Notes: generated by a model from the sequence alone, not told the origin. A stretch of 50,613 nucleotides of DNA from Desulfurococcales archaeon (GCA_009903825.1 WYEN01000046.1:1-50613), one strand, 5' to 3'; shown: positions 8,911 to 16,810, numbered from the stretch's first letter. Numbers and translations: made by a program.

Positions 8911-10149
8911 TTATTCATATCTCAAGGCTGTTGCAGGAGGTATCTTGGCGGCTCTATATGCTGGAAGGATCCCTCCTAAGATCCCTATTGATATCGTCAG
9001 TAATATGACGAATAATATGTTTTCTAAAGATATTTTCGGAGGAGCGTATATCACTATTGTTGAAGACTCCATCATGCCACTTAACGTCAATCCTCTTCCT
9101 GAGAGTATGTATGCTCCTACTACTCCTAAAGAGACTCCTATTCCTGCTCCTATGAGGCTCATTAATATCGCCTCCATGATTATCAGTATCATGACTAGAG
9201 TATTTGTATATCCTATGGCCTTCATAACACCGATCTCTCTAGTTCTCTCCATAACTGACGTGATCATTGTGGCAGCAACTCCTGAGACTGCGACAGCAAA
9301 TGCTGATAATGATGTTGTGAAGTTTATGAAGTCAACTACTCTGGTGACGCTTGCCACAGAGTCTGCTATTGCTGAGAAAGATATCACATCGGCATTGCCA
9401 GAGAAATAATTTCTCAATGTATTCGTCACATTTCTCACTTCATAGACATCTCTCACAAGAACTATGATCCCTGACCAGTCGTTGAAACCTAAAATTTTCT
9501 TGCCTGCGTCATAGCTTATGAACAATGTGCTGTCTGGACTGAAGAATAATGCGCCTCCGTATTCCTCTAGGACAGCTGATATCATAAGATTAATATTTTT
9601 TCTCACAAGACCTTTATTATTTTGATATATACTGACTGAGACTGAGACTACATCATTTAGATCATAACATTTATCCCCATTATCATTATAAGCGATTTTG
9701 TAACCCACAAGAGATTTTGAGACCTCATTTGGCCCAGGCAAAGATCCTTTCATGATTTTCGCATTTCTAACAACTTGAAATATAAAGTCAAGATCCATGG
9801 CGTATATATAGACTTTTTTATTCTCACCACATATTTTAGCGAAACCTTGTGTATAATAGAAAGGCTCTGCTCTCTCAACATTTGGAAGACTTCTGATATA
9901 ATTAAGATCATTCTCACTCAACTTATAACTTCCCGAGGGGAATATTATGATCCCGTTCTGCCCTAATGAAGTGATCTGATTGATTATATAAGATGAATAT
10001 CCAGCGATCACAGATCCCATCATGACCATTATAAAAGGTCCTATAGAGATCCCTATGATAGTTAATAAAGCTCTGACTCTTTTCTCAGTCAATGCTTTAA
10101 AAGATAATCTCATAAGATCTGATATAATCAGATATTTTATTCTAATCAT
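8911..10149 (-). CDS. MacB/FtsX-family ABC transporter permease
   Basis: 412 residues with the family layout: a first transmembrane helix at about residues 26-50 (LLTIIGISIGPFIMVMMGSV), a large external domain up to about residue 265, then three C-terminal helices. The sequence MERTREIGVMKAIGYT (about 300-315) is the cytoplasmic coupling region, and the ending PAYRAAKIPPATALRYE is diagnostic of MacB/FtsX permeases. These proteins work with an ABC ATPase to export lipids or peptides or to pass mechanical signals across the membrane. No ATPase gene is nearby, so the partner must be encoded elsewhere. The repeat-rich surface protein at 4006-8280 is a possible extracytoplasmic partner. Confidence 0.85.
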   Translation of the reverse strand: MIRIKYLIISDLMRLSFKALTEKRVRALLTIIGISIGPFIMVMMGSVIAGYSSYIINQITSLGQNGIIIFPSGSYKLSENDLNYIRSLPNVERAEPFYYTQGFAKICGENKKVYIYAMDLDFIFQVVRNAKIMKGSLPGPNEVSKSLVGYKIAYNDNGDKCYDLNDVVSVSVSIYQNNKGLVRKNINLMISAVLEEYGGALFFSPDSTLFISYDAGKKILGFNDWSGIIVLVRDVYEVRNVTNTLRNYFSGNADVISFSAIADSVASVTRVVDFINFTTSLSAFAVAVSGVAATMITSVMERTREIGVMKAIGYTNTLVMILIIMEAILMSLIGAGIGVSLGVVGAYILSGRGLTLSGMMESSTIVIYAPPKISLENILFVILLTISIGILGGILPAYRAAKIPPATALRYE

Positions 10150-10200
10150 CCTATAAAAATCTATATCTCATAGATTAATAGATTTTAATACAGAATACAT

Positions 10201-10241
10201 CTGACCTCATCCCCGCCCTGAAGGGCGAAGGCTTCTTTCAG
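10201..10241 (-). mobile_element. Orphan IS200/IS605-type (TnpB-associated) transposon right-end sequence
   Basis: Read on the minus strand this is GAAGCC-TTCGCCC-TTCAGGG-CGGGGATGAGGTCAG. It holds a perfect hairpin CGCCC-TTCA-GGGCG (plus-strand positions 10214-10225). A GAAGCC...GGGCGGGGATGAGGTCA block is, to my recollection, the widely shared sequence just after tnpB at the right end of IS200/IS605/IS607 elements, where it forms the 3' part of the omega RNA. It is the one clearly GC-rich island in an AT-rich region. No tnpA or tnpB gene is present. The element starts 12 bp behind the stop codon of the coiled-coil gene at 10253-10933, the place where tnpB would be expected to end. Confidence 0.7.
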
Positions 10242-10252
10242 TTGTAAAAGAT

Positions 10253-10933
10253 CTAGCAAGTTTTCTGAGACTCTTTCTTCTTCTCTTTTTCATCTAATTT
10301 TCTTAATGTAAGACCATATACTACACATGTATACATATGTAGCTTGTACGCCTCTGGTCTGTCCCAGTATTCTCTGATAGCTTTTCTGCCGAGTTCTCTA
10401 AACTCTTCAGCCTCCTCCAAGGTGAAATCGTTAGGATCTTTATCAAGATACTTCTTAAGCTTCTCCCACTCCTCTTTAGTAAAAGGATTTAAAGATGCTA
10501 AGAGAGACATTCTCACAGCCTCATTCTTAAGTATTGTAACTTCTTTCTCACTAACAACACCTTTCATAGATAAATACTCTATGAGAAATTCTTGATATGA
10601 TGAGAATGCTCTTCCAATTCTCTCAACTCTATTGTCTATATAACTCCTAAGATCATTAAATCTATTGTCTACATAATTTTTCAACTCAATAAATCTATCA
10701 TCAACATATTTTTTCAGCTCATCAAATCTTGTATCCACATATCTCTTTAATTCATCAAATCTGTTTTCTAAAAGTCTGAATCTATCGTCAACAACTTTGA
10801 ATCTCTCATCAACGGCTCTGAATCTCTCATCTATCTCTCCAAATTTTCTTCCTATCCAGAAGCCTAGGTAGATAATTGATGATAGTATAGGAATCACTAT
10901 GCTTAAGATCGATATTATTGTCTCTAGCTCCAT
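10253..10933 (-). CDS. Membrane-anchored coiled-coil protein of unknown function
   Basis: 226 residues. A single N-terminal transmembrane segment (about 5-27) is followed by four 7-residue repeats of the type F-x-x-[IV]-D-E-R (about 31-58) and four 11-residue repeats of the type F-D-E-L-K-K-Y-V-D-D-R (about 59-102). This forms a long stalk. A C-terminal helical domain (about 103-226) is rich in charged residues and ends in a Lys/Glu tail with KTC. Similar repeat stalks occur in crenarchaeal proteins, some carrying a nuclease domain, but I see no catalytic motif here. The stop codon lies just before the transposon end at 10201-10241, so the gene may be a passenger of that element. The gene has no partner in an obvious operon. 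Confidence 0.7.
   Translation of the reverse strand: MELETIISILSIVIPILSSIIYLGFWIGRKFGEIDERFRAVDERFKVVDDRFRLLENRFDELKRYVDTRFDELKKYVDDRFIELKNYVDNRFNDLRSYIDNRVERIGRAFSSYQEFLIEYLSMKGVVSEKEVTILKNEAVRMSLLASLNPFTKEEWEKLKKYLDKDPNDFTLEEAEEFRELGRKAIREYWDRPEAYKLHMYTCVVYGLTLRKLDEKEKKKESQKTC
10628..10843 (-). repeat. Tandem in-gene repeats coding for heptads and hendecads of a coiled coil
   Basis: Within the coiled-coil gene the DNA repeats with a 21-nt period (four units, higher coordinates) and then a 33-nt period (four units, lower coordinates). The phrase TCATCAAATCT recurs in it on the plus strand. The units are similar but not identical. Confidence 0.75.
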
Positions 10934-11036
10934 ATCTGTCCACTACTACTAATTATATCTCTACTTAAAATAAATATGCTATAGATCTAAGTTTTTTGAG
11001 ATTAAAAATAAAGTTTGTATTTGATAGATGCGTATT

Positions 11037-11570
11037 TTAGAGGCCCTTGGCTATACTAAGTATGTGTGTAGCCTGATCTAGTATCAGTTCTAATCCTGTG
11101 CTGACTGCGTCCGGAGATCCTGGTAGAACAACTATCAATTTTCTATTTATGATGCCGGCTGTTGCTCTGCTGAGCATTGCTATTCCTCCTCTCTTCTGAT
11201 ATGAGATCCATCTGAATATCTCTCCGAATCCCTCAAGCTCTTTCTCAAGAAGAGGTTTTACTGCCTCGATTGTCACATCTCTAGGGCTTACGCCGGTTCC
11301 GCCGGTTATTATTATCATGTCTATGTCTTCTCGAAGAACAAGAGATTCTACTAAAGATCTTATCATATGAACATCGTCATCAACTAAGGATCTTCCGACT
11401 ACTACGGCTCCTCTCTCTCTAATCATTTTCTCAGCAAGATCTCCAGATATGTCCTGAGGCTTTTTGCCCTCTAGATATTCTCGATATTTTGATGTGCTTA
11501 CAGTGATGATATAAGCTTTTACATCACTTATATTCATACGATCATGTTCATGTCTTAATTTAATCACCAA
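11037..11570 (-). CDS. moaB: Molybdopterin adenylyltransferase-type protein, MoaB/MogA family
   Basis: 177 residues. The motif TGGTGVSPRDVTIEA (about 88-102) is the MPT-binding signature of the MoaB/Mog family, and VVLPGSPDAV near the C-terminus is the second conserved block. The enzyme activates molybdopterin by adenylylation before metal (Mo or W) insertion; hyperthermophilic archaea need this for tungsten enzymes such as aldehyde:ferredoxin oxidoreductases. The first 11 residues are charged and poorly conserved, and MNISDVKAY (from residue 12) could be the true start. It stands alone, divergent from the MFS gene at 11711, with about 140 bp of AT-rich DNA between. Confidence 0.9.
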   Translation of the reverse strand: MVIKLRHEHDRMNISDVKAYIITVSTSKYREYLEGKKPQDISGDLAEKMIRERGAVVVGRSLVDDDVHMIRSLVESLVLREDIDMIIITGGTGVSPRDVTIEAVKPLLEKELEGFGEIFRWISYQKRGGIAMLSRATAGIINRKLIVVLPGSPDAVSTGLELILDQATHILSIAKGL

Positions 11571-11685
11571 ATTATTATATTCTCATCCTCATAATAACTT
11601 AAGATCTGTTAACAAAGAATATGTTACTGTCAGTTAATTAAGTTATTTAAGCATCAAGTTTTTCTCTCTAGAATAGGTGGTTAGC

Positions 11686-11707
11686 TATAAAAGGATCTTT
11701 AAAGATC
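11686..11707 (+). promoter_or_regulatory. TATA box and 14-bp palindromic operator candidate of the MFS gene
   Basis: TATAAAA at 11686-11692 lies about 22 nt before the ATG at 11711, which implies a nearly leaderless transcript. Directly behind it, GATCTTTAAAGATC (11694-11707) is a perfect palindrome covering the region between TATA box and start codon, where a repressor would block initiation. AGATCT and AAAGATC words are very common in this genome, so chance is a real alternative. Confidence 0.45.
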
Positions 11708-11710
11708 TAT

Positions 11711-12880
11711 ATGTTGATCTATCTGCTCGTATTTGTATCAATGATAGATCATTCGACGATCTCTCCGATCATAGCTGAATACTCAAGATCTTTAGGAGCG
11801 ACATCTTCACAGGCCGGTCTTGTCACGGCCTTATACTCTATGACAGCAATATTTTCTCTACCTATAATAGGCTTTCTATTAGATAAATTCAATAGATCAA
11901 AGATTATAACAATTATATTGCTGATTGATGTCTTCCTAGCCATCTCATATGCAAACTCAAAAGATCCTTCTCAGCTCATGATCATAAGATCATTTCATGG
12001 AGCTGTGGACTCCTCTCTATTTCCAGCAACGCTATCAGTATTCAGAGATGTTGTGATAAAGAGACTTGGACTGAGCTTCACAACATACTGGCTGGTTGCC
12101 GCGACACCGATATTGATCGGTAGTTTGATCGCTAGATATATAGTAGGTGTCTACGGCTTTTCAGCTCTCTTCTATGTCATATCAATTATCTACATAATAG
12201 GATTTTTATCATCTACAGCATTTTTCAGAATATACACCTATACTGTGAGAAGAGAAAATGTCTCAGACTTCGAGATGATGAGGAGAGAGAGATTATCAAA
12301 AACTATTCTTTTTACAGCTTATATATCTGCTTTCGCGACATACAACATCATAGGATCTATAGTAAGTAGCATGGGCATATATCTTGAGAAGATATTTAAC
12401 ATGAGTAGACAGGCTGCCGCCTCAGAGATCGCTTCTTGGACTTTTTTATCAACTTTATCATCTATCCCAATAATAGCATCATTAACATATATTGCTGTGA
12501 AAGGCAGTAGAGAGGCTGTTAGAAACATGTTGTTAGGCATGTCAGCAGGCGTTGGCTCTATGGCTATTTTAACTTTTGATATAAGCATGACCTCAAGGAT
12601 CTTTTCATCAATATTATTTGGCATAACTTTAGGAACGATCCTTCCCGCGTCCTCAAAGATCGTGTCTGACGTGCCTATGAATTTTAGAGGAAGAGCTTCA
12701 GCATTTTTATCACTCTCTTATCTATTAGGAGTAGTCTCGGGAGCTGTGATCTCAACAAGAATTTCAGAACATATTCATACAGATCTTAATATAAGCTTTG
12801 TCTATCCTCTAACAATATGTATTTTCGCACTGATATTTAATATCTATCAATTATTTAAGATAAGATCTAAGATTTTATAA
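11711..12880 (+). CDS. Major facilitator superfamily transporter
   Basis: 389 residues, about twelve hydrophobic helices. The loop between helices 2 and 3 carries GFLLDKFNRSKII, the MFS signature (G-x-L-x-D-[RK]-x-x-R-[RK]). DVPMNFRGRASAFLSLSYLLG in the second half corresponds to the conserved helix-10/11 region of drug- or metabolite-exporting members. The N-terminus is short: helix 1 starts almost at the first residue (MLIYLLVFVSMIDHS), in keeping with a leaderless message. The substrate is unknown. The small Lys/Glu-rich gene follows 55 bp downstream with its own ribosome-binding site. Confidence 0.85.
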   Translation: MLIYLLVFVSMIDHSTISPIIAEYSRSLGATSSQAGLVTALYSMTAIFSLPIIGFLLDKFNRSKIITIILLIDVFLAISYANSKDPSQLMIIRSFHGAVDSSLFPATLSVFRDVVIKRLGLSFTTYWLVAATPILIGSLIARYIVGVYGFSALFYVISIIYIIGFLSSTAFFRIYTYTVRRENVSDFEMMRRERLSKTILFTAYISAFATYNIIGSIVSSMGIYLEKIFNMSRQAAASEIASWTFLSTLSSIPIIASLTYIAVKGSREAVRNMLLGMSAGVGSMAILTFDISMTSRIFSSILFGITLGTILPASSKIVSDVPMNFRGRASAFLSLSYLLGVVSGAVISTRISEHIHTDLNISFVYPLTICIFALIFNIYQLFKIRSKIL

Positions 12881-12935
12881 GTCTCATAAATTTTTTAAGA
12901 TTTGAAACTAATAAGCATGTGATATGGTGATTAAA

Positions 12936-13004
12936 ATGGCCGAGAAATCTGAAGAGAAGAAATCAGCCAAAGAAGAGTCTAAGAAGAAGAGATGTGGCAA
13001 ATAA
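12936..13004 (+). CDS. 22-residue Lys/Glu-rich small protein
   Basis: The frame ATG 12936 to TAA 13002-13004 encodes MAEKSEEKKSAKEESKKKRC plus GK. It is preceded by GGTGA at 12926-12930 with 5 nt spacing, one of the best Shine-Dalgarno sites in the window, and by an AT-rich CATAAATTTTTTAAG stretch (12885-12899) at TATA distance. The frame could be extended to ATG 12924 (adding MVIK), but the ribosome-binding site favours 12936. The codons (AAG, GAG, TCT) match the neighbouring genes. The peptide is highly charged, should be soluble and unstructured, and has one Cys near the end. I do not recognise a family. Confidence 0.55.
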   Translation: MAEKSEEKKSAKEESKKKRCGK

Positions 13005-13039
13005 ACATATGATTCATTTTTCAATCCGAATATTTATTT

Positions 13040-13957
13040 TCACCCTTGATAAATATGAAGTCTCTTAGTTGTATCTGAAGCTTTTTTAGATGCTAACATC
13101 AGCTCAATATATTCTCTAAGTGTTTTTGTGAGTCTCTCATTAACATATCTCGTAGAGAATAAGAATCGATTCATTACAGGATCAGAGAATAATATATATG
13201 TTATCTTGTCATCAAATAGTATAAACGGAAGATCTATCTCAGCCTCATATAGCTCTACTCTAGAAAGGATCCTATTTATCTCGTCAGGATCTTTCTTTAA
13301 AACATCTTTGATAAGATCTTTATAATCTATATCTAAAAGCCTCTGTATCATAGAAAGATCTTCTCTACGTAATATCATCTTGATAATCTCATTCATCATC
13401 ATAAGACTTCTACTTTTTGGCGGAGCTATATATCTGAACGCTACGCCTCTCATGATCGTTTTAAAAAGAGGTTTCAAAAGATTTCTCCAATTGATCTCTA
13501 TAGGAGTTCTGCTTACAACAACAATTATATAATCCTCAGATCTTTCTATATCTGAAGACAAGTTTTTTATAAAATTCTCATGAGTATCAATTATTGTCAC
13601 ATGTGCTATATCTCTAACACTTTTCACATCATAAGATCTTGCTTTTTCAATATATGACAATATTTTTTCACTGAGCTCTTTCTTATTTTTATATTCTCTC
13701 TCAATTTTTTCTCTAAGGATCTCAGCAGGATCTTTCAATTCAACAATATAAGGTTTCTTAGAAATTATTGTCACGATCCCTTTTTTATTCAGCTCTTTAA
13801 TAACTTGATAGATCTTTGTCCTAGGGATCTCGGTCTCTCTAGATAAATCAGATATTCTCATAGAGCCTTTTACAGCTAATGTGAGAAATATTCTACTTTC
13901 ATATGTGTTGAGCTCTAAAACGTTTTTTATTATATTTAATATATCTTCACTACTCAT
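13040..13957 (-). CDS. TrmB-family transcriptional regulator
   Basis: 305 residues. The N-terminal winged helix (about residues 8-75) reads LNTYESRIFLTLAVKGSMRI ... ISDLSRETEIPRTKIYQVIKELNKKGIV, the TrmB HTH pattern in which the recognition helix is RTKIYQVIKEL. A coiled-coil stretch (about 76-110) leads to a C-terminal domain with RTPIEINWRNLL and RGVAFRYIAPP, a PLD-like effector/dimerisation fold common in crenarchaeal TrmB proteins. TrmB regulators usually control sugar uptake or metabolism. The gene is divergent from the MFS–glycosyltransferase pair at 14047-16467, which it probably controls. Confidence 0.85.
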   Translation of the reverse strand: MSSEDILNIIKNVLELNTYESRIFLTLAVKGSMRISDLSRETEIPRTKIYQVIKELNKKGIVTIISKKPYIVELKDPAEILREKIEREYKNKKELSEKILSYIEKARSYDVKSVRDIAHVTIIDTHENFIKNLSSDIERSEDYIIVVVSRTPIEINWRNLLKPLFKTIMRGVAFRYIAPPKSRSLMMMNEIIKMILRREDLSMIQRLLDIDYKDLIKDVLKKDPDEINRILSRVELYEAEIDLPFILFDDKITYILFSDPVMNRFLFSTRYVNERLTKTLREYIELMLASKKASDTTKRLHIYQG

Positions 13958-13990
13958 ATTCTCGAAAGGATCATTTCTTCAGAGGTTAAT

Positions 13991-14020
13991 AAATATATAT
14001 GATGAAACAGTTTTTAAAAC
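13991..14020 (+). promoter_or_regulatory. Divergent promoter region between the TrmB regulator and the MFS/glycosyltransferase operon
   Basis: An AATATATAT stretch at 13992-14000 lies at TATA distance (about 35-40 bp) from the minus-strand start at 13957. GTTTTTAAAAC at 14010-14020 is an 11-bp palindrome and also fits the TATA position for the plus-strand TTG at 14047. A TrmB dimer could bind this palindrome and control both directions. The binding is inference. Confidence 0.4.
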
Positions 14021-14046
14021 GATAGAAACTATTTATAGGGCATGTC

Positions 14047-15339
14047 TTGAGGAAAATATCTTTAAAAGAGATGTTTCTTACAGTTATCACTCTTTATCTA
14101 ATAGTGATCTTCATAAGATCTGCTAATGCATCATTTATTCTTCTCTCTACACTTAACTATAATTTCACAACTGTTGAACAAGGCCTGATCCAGGGCTCTT
14201 ATTCTCTTACAGAAGCCTTGTCAGGATTTGCATCAGGATTATTATACGAGTATCTAGGGCCTAGAAAAAGTCTTTTGACAGCGTCTATAATGCTCACCGT
14301 CTCATATGGACTATCAAATCTTATCTATTATGAAAATATAGATCCTTATCTACTGATTTTGCCACAGATATTAGGAGGATTCTCAGCCTCACTTATAATA
14401 GTCTCTTCAATAGCTTTATTAGCTGAAGAGACGATCTATATATCATATAGAATAAGATTATTTGGCGTAGGAGGCTTAGAGGCTTCTAATCTTCTAGGTT
14501 ATGGATTAGGATTTTTTGTCGGAGGATTATTAGAAGTATTTGCTCCTCAGGCTACCAAAGGTTTTATTCTCACATTAATATTTTCTTCACTGGCTTTTCT
14601 CATGAGCATATTATTAAGAGAGAAGGTTCGTGAAGAACTTGTTTATAAGAAGTTTTATAGAGAGAGATTCTTCAATGTTGAGAGAAGATCTATGTATCTG
14701 GTCCCTATGTGGGCTGGCGTATCAATTATTCTGGGAGTGGCTTTTATAAGTCCTAGAATAATACAGAAGATATTTCATTTACAGACAGGCATATATCATC
14801 CATCATTCTATCACAGCAGTCTAGGAATAACTTTGGTTATTGCAGTCTTATTACTCTCTATTGCTGTTCTCTTTGGAAGCTTTTTATCAGGATATTTCGG
14901 TAGAGAAAGATCTTTGTTAATAGGATCTTTATCATCTATAGTTGCCATCCCATTAATAGGCGTATTAATCTCTAGACCAGAGATCTATGTGACGAGAAGT
15001 TTTAACGATATGTTGAAGCTGATCTTCTCAGATCCTCTCATAACTTTTTTAGTTTTTTCGCTGATATTATTTGGCGCATTGGCGTTTATGATTCCTCCGA
15101 CACTTCTAACATTATTAGCAGAGTTCACTGATAAGACTAGAGTGAGAGGTCCTTCATCAGGCGTCTATGTGACTACTTTAGGAATAGGAATTTTTATTGG
15201 AAACGTGTTGGGAGGATATATATTTGATAAAGAAGGGATCTTGATCCTTTCAATTGTTCTCTCAATAATATTTGCGCCTTTAAGTCTCTTAACATATTTT
15301 CTGTTAAAATATAAGGCTGACATGGGTAGGAGGAGATAG
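14047..15339 (+). CDS. Major facilitator superfamily transporter (TrmB-linked)
   Basis: 430 residues with about twelve hydrophobic helices. YEYLGPRKSLLTASI at about residues 68-82 is the loop 2-3 MFS signature in weakened form. A central cytoplasmic loop with REKVREELVYKKFYRERFF separates the two halves, and EFTDKTRVRGPSSGVY marks the loop after helix 10. I take the TTG at 14047, preceded by GGGCATGTC, as the start. A downstream ATG at 14071 is possible but would clip the first helix region. The glycosyltransferase gene follows after 3 nt, so the two are one operon and may serve the same export or assembly path. Confidence 0.8.
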   Translation: MRKISLKEMFLTVITLYLIVIFIRSANASFILLSTLNYNFTTVEQGLIQGSYSLTEALSGFASGLLYEYLGPRKSLLTASIMLTVSYGLSNLIYYENIDPYLLILPQILGGFSASLIIVSSIALLAEETIYISYRIRLFGVGGLEASNLLGYGLGFFVGGLLEVFAPQATKGFILTLIFSSLAFLMSILLREKVREELVYKKFYRERFFNVERRSMYLVPMWAGVSIILGVAFISPRIIQKIFHLQTGIYHPSFYHSSLGITLVIAVLLLSIAVLFGSFLSGYFGRERSLLIGSLSSIVAIPLIGVLISRPEIYVTRSFNDMLKLIFSDPLITFLVFSLILFGALAFMIPPTLLTLLAEFTDKTRVRGPSSGVYVTTLGIGIFIGNVLGGYIFDKEGILILSIVLSIIFAPLSLLTYFLLKYKADMGRRR

Positions 15340-15342
15340 ATC

Positions 15343-16467
15343 ATGAGGATCTCAATATTGATTCCTTTGAAAAATGAGTCTCGAGAATCTATTGAGACAA
15401 CTCTTGATAGTATTGAGACATTTGATTATTCAAAAGATTTTTTAGATGTATATCTAATTTATCCAGCAAATGATCATGTTACTAGAGAAGGTGTACAAAA
15501 GATCCTTAAAAACAAGAAATACAGTTATGATATAAAGATCTTTGAGATAGCGAATAGCAGAGGACTGAAATCCTCTGATATAAACAGAGTTCTAGATAAG
15601 ACGAGCGGCGACATAATTGGCGTATATGATGCTGACGATCTTATTGATAGGAGACAGATCAAGAAAGTTTTAGATGCTTTCTCGAGAGGATATGTAGCTG
15701 TAAGTCCTAAGGTTTATAGATATAGAAGAAGTGTTCTCGGAAGACTTGTTTTTATAGAAACTGTCTTATGGTATGATCTTTGGATCGAGCTCTTCAGAAG
15801 ACTTGGGCTTCACACTTCTCTAAGTGGTGAAGGTCTTTTTATAAAGAGAGATGTTCTTATGAGATTAGGAGGCTTTCCTGAGACACTTGCTGAAGATGCT
15901 ATGCTCTCTCTTCTATTAGCCAGTCAAGATTTGAAATATGGTTATATAGATTCTTTCGTGGTCGAGCTGGCTCCTAAAAACCTTAGATCTTTGATTAAAC
16001 AAAGGATCAGATGGTATAAAGGTCATCTGGAGGTTTTATATAAAATGTTTAAAATAAAGATCTCTAGGAAAGTTTTTTTCAAGATTTTAAGCACATACAT
16101 GTTTACCACAGGAACAATGTTTGGCGTCATGACTCCTCTTATATTTGAGACATACTCTTATATTCGTCATGATGAGAGATTTTCAGCAAGATTTCTCATA
16201 GATAAGCTTTTTGGATATAGAAACAACAGTCTCAACGATATCTTTTTAAGTCCTTATATGATCGGCGTCTACATATATTTATTATTTAATATGATGATAA
16301 TCTATCTATTGATCAGAGGTCATCGTGAGAGAGGCTGGAGAGAGATTATGATTATAAGCTTCTCAGGATTGTTTCTTCTACCATTCTACTGGATCATAAT
16401 TTTCTCATCATTTGTCTCATCAATATTCTTCAGAAAAAAAATATGGTTTAAGACTGAGAGAAGATGA
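15343..16467 (+). CDS. Membrane-associated family 2 glycosyltransferase (processive-type signature)
   Basis: 374 residues, GT-A fold. Substrate-binding ISILIPLKNES opens the protein, DADD (about residues 96-99) binds the nucleotide-sugar metal, EDAMLS (about 183-188) carries the catalytic base, and QRIRWYKG (about 221-228) is the Q-x-x-R-W motif of cellulose-synthase/hyaluronan-synthase-like GT2 enzymes. Three or four C-terminal hydrophobic helices (from about 250) anchor it in the membrane. It should transfer sugars from a nucleotide donor at the inner face of the membrane, either building a polysaccharide or a glycolipid. It shares an operon with the MFS protein just upstream. Confidence 0.85.
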   Translation: MRISILIPLKNESRESIETTLDSIETFDYSKDFLDVYLIYPANDHVTREGVQKILKNKKYSYDIKIFEIANSRGLKSSDINRVLDKTSGDIIGVYDADDLIDRRQIKKVLDAFSRGYVAVSPKVYRYRRSVLGRLVFIETVLWYDLWIELFRRLGLHTSLSGEGLFIKRDVLMRLGGFPETLAEDAMLSLLLASQDLKYGYIDSFVVELAPKNLRSLIKQRIRWYKGHLEVLYKMFKIKISRKVFFKILSTYMFTTGTMFGVMTPLIFETYSYIRHDERFSARFLIDKLFGYRNNSLNDIFLSPYMIGVYIYLLFNMMIIYLLIRGHRERGWREIMIISFSGLFLLPFYWIIIFSSFVSSIFFRKKIWFKTERR

Positions 16468-16471
16468 AAAA

Positions 16472-16810
16472 TTATTTTCTTAATCTCGAGAGTATAGTAT
16501 TAAGTTTTTGAACTGCAAAGACGTCTCCAGAGATCTTTAGTTGTCCTCTGAAAAATGCCTGCACGCCGTCTAATCTGCCTTCTATAATATCTTTCATAAC
16601 TTCATCTTTTGCAGACAATGTCGCTGTTGGAGTAGAATGTTCTCCCTCTTTAAGCTCTAACGATCCGTCCTCTTTAATTGCTACATAAAACGGCTTCTCA
16701 CCCTCTAGTTTAAATTGAAATATTCTTGGAGATCCTTTCAACTCATTTTTTAAAGAAAGATTTTTATTTGCTTGTTCAACTATATTTTTCATAAGATCTA
16801 GAGAGACCAT
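16472..16810 (-). CDS. SCP2 sterol-carrier-like domain protein
   Basis: 112 residues, the length of a single SCP2 domain. The pattern FQFKLEGEKPFYVAIKEDGSLELKEG, then PTATLSAKDEVMKDIIEGRLDGVQAFFRGQLKISGD, fits the SCP2 fold in which a beta-sheet and helices enclose a lipid tunnel; residues here quoted in two parts cover about 30-100. Archaeal members may carry fatty acyl or isoprenoid lipids. It lies tail to tail with the glycosyltransferase gene, 4 bp apart, and divergent from the RNA-kinase gene. Confidence 0.8.
   Translation of the reverse strand: MVSLDLMKNIVEQANKNLSLKNELKGSPRIFQFKLEGEKPFYVAIKEDGSLELKEGEHSTPTATLSAKDEVMKDIIEGRLDGVQAFFRGQLKISGDVFAVQKLNTILSRLRK

Noticed and set aside
8802-9008. 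Long plus-strand frame running into the permease gene
   Set aside because: Overlaps the end of the retropepsin-like gene and the antisense of the permease; no own start signal, so it is a shadow frame.
8945-9409. 154-codon plus-strand frame inside the MacB/FtsX permease
   Set aside because: Lies wholly antisense to a gene with clear family motifs; its Met/Ile/Pro-rich content is that of a reverse frame of membrane helices.
10214-10226. GC-rich hairpin as a rho-independent terminator for the coiled-coil gene
   Set aside because: Not followed by a T-run on either strand, and archaea do not usually use such hairpins; the match to a transposon end explains it better.
14001-14007. GATGAAA after ATAT, possible box C of a C/D RNA
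   Set aside because: No matching box D or C'/D' pair in the 89-bp intergenic region.
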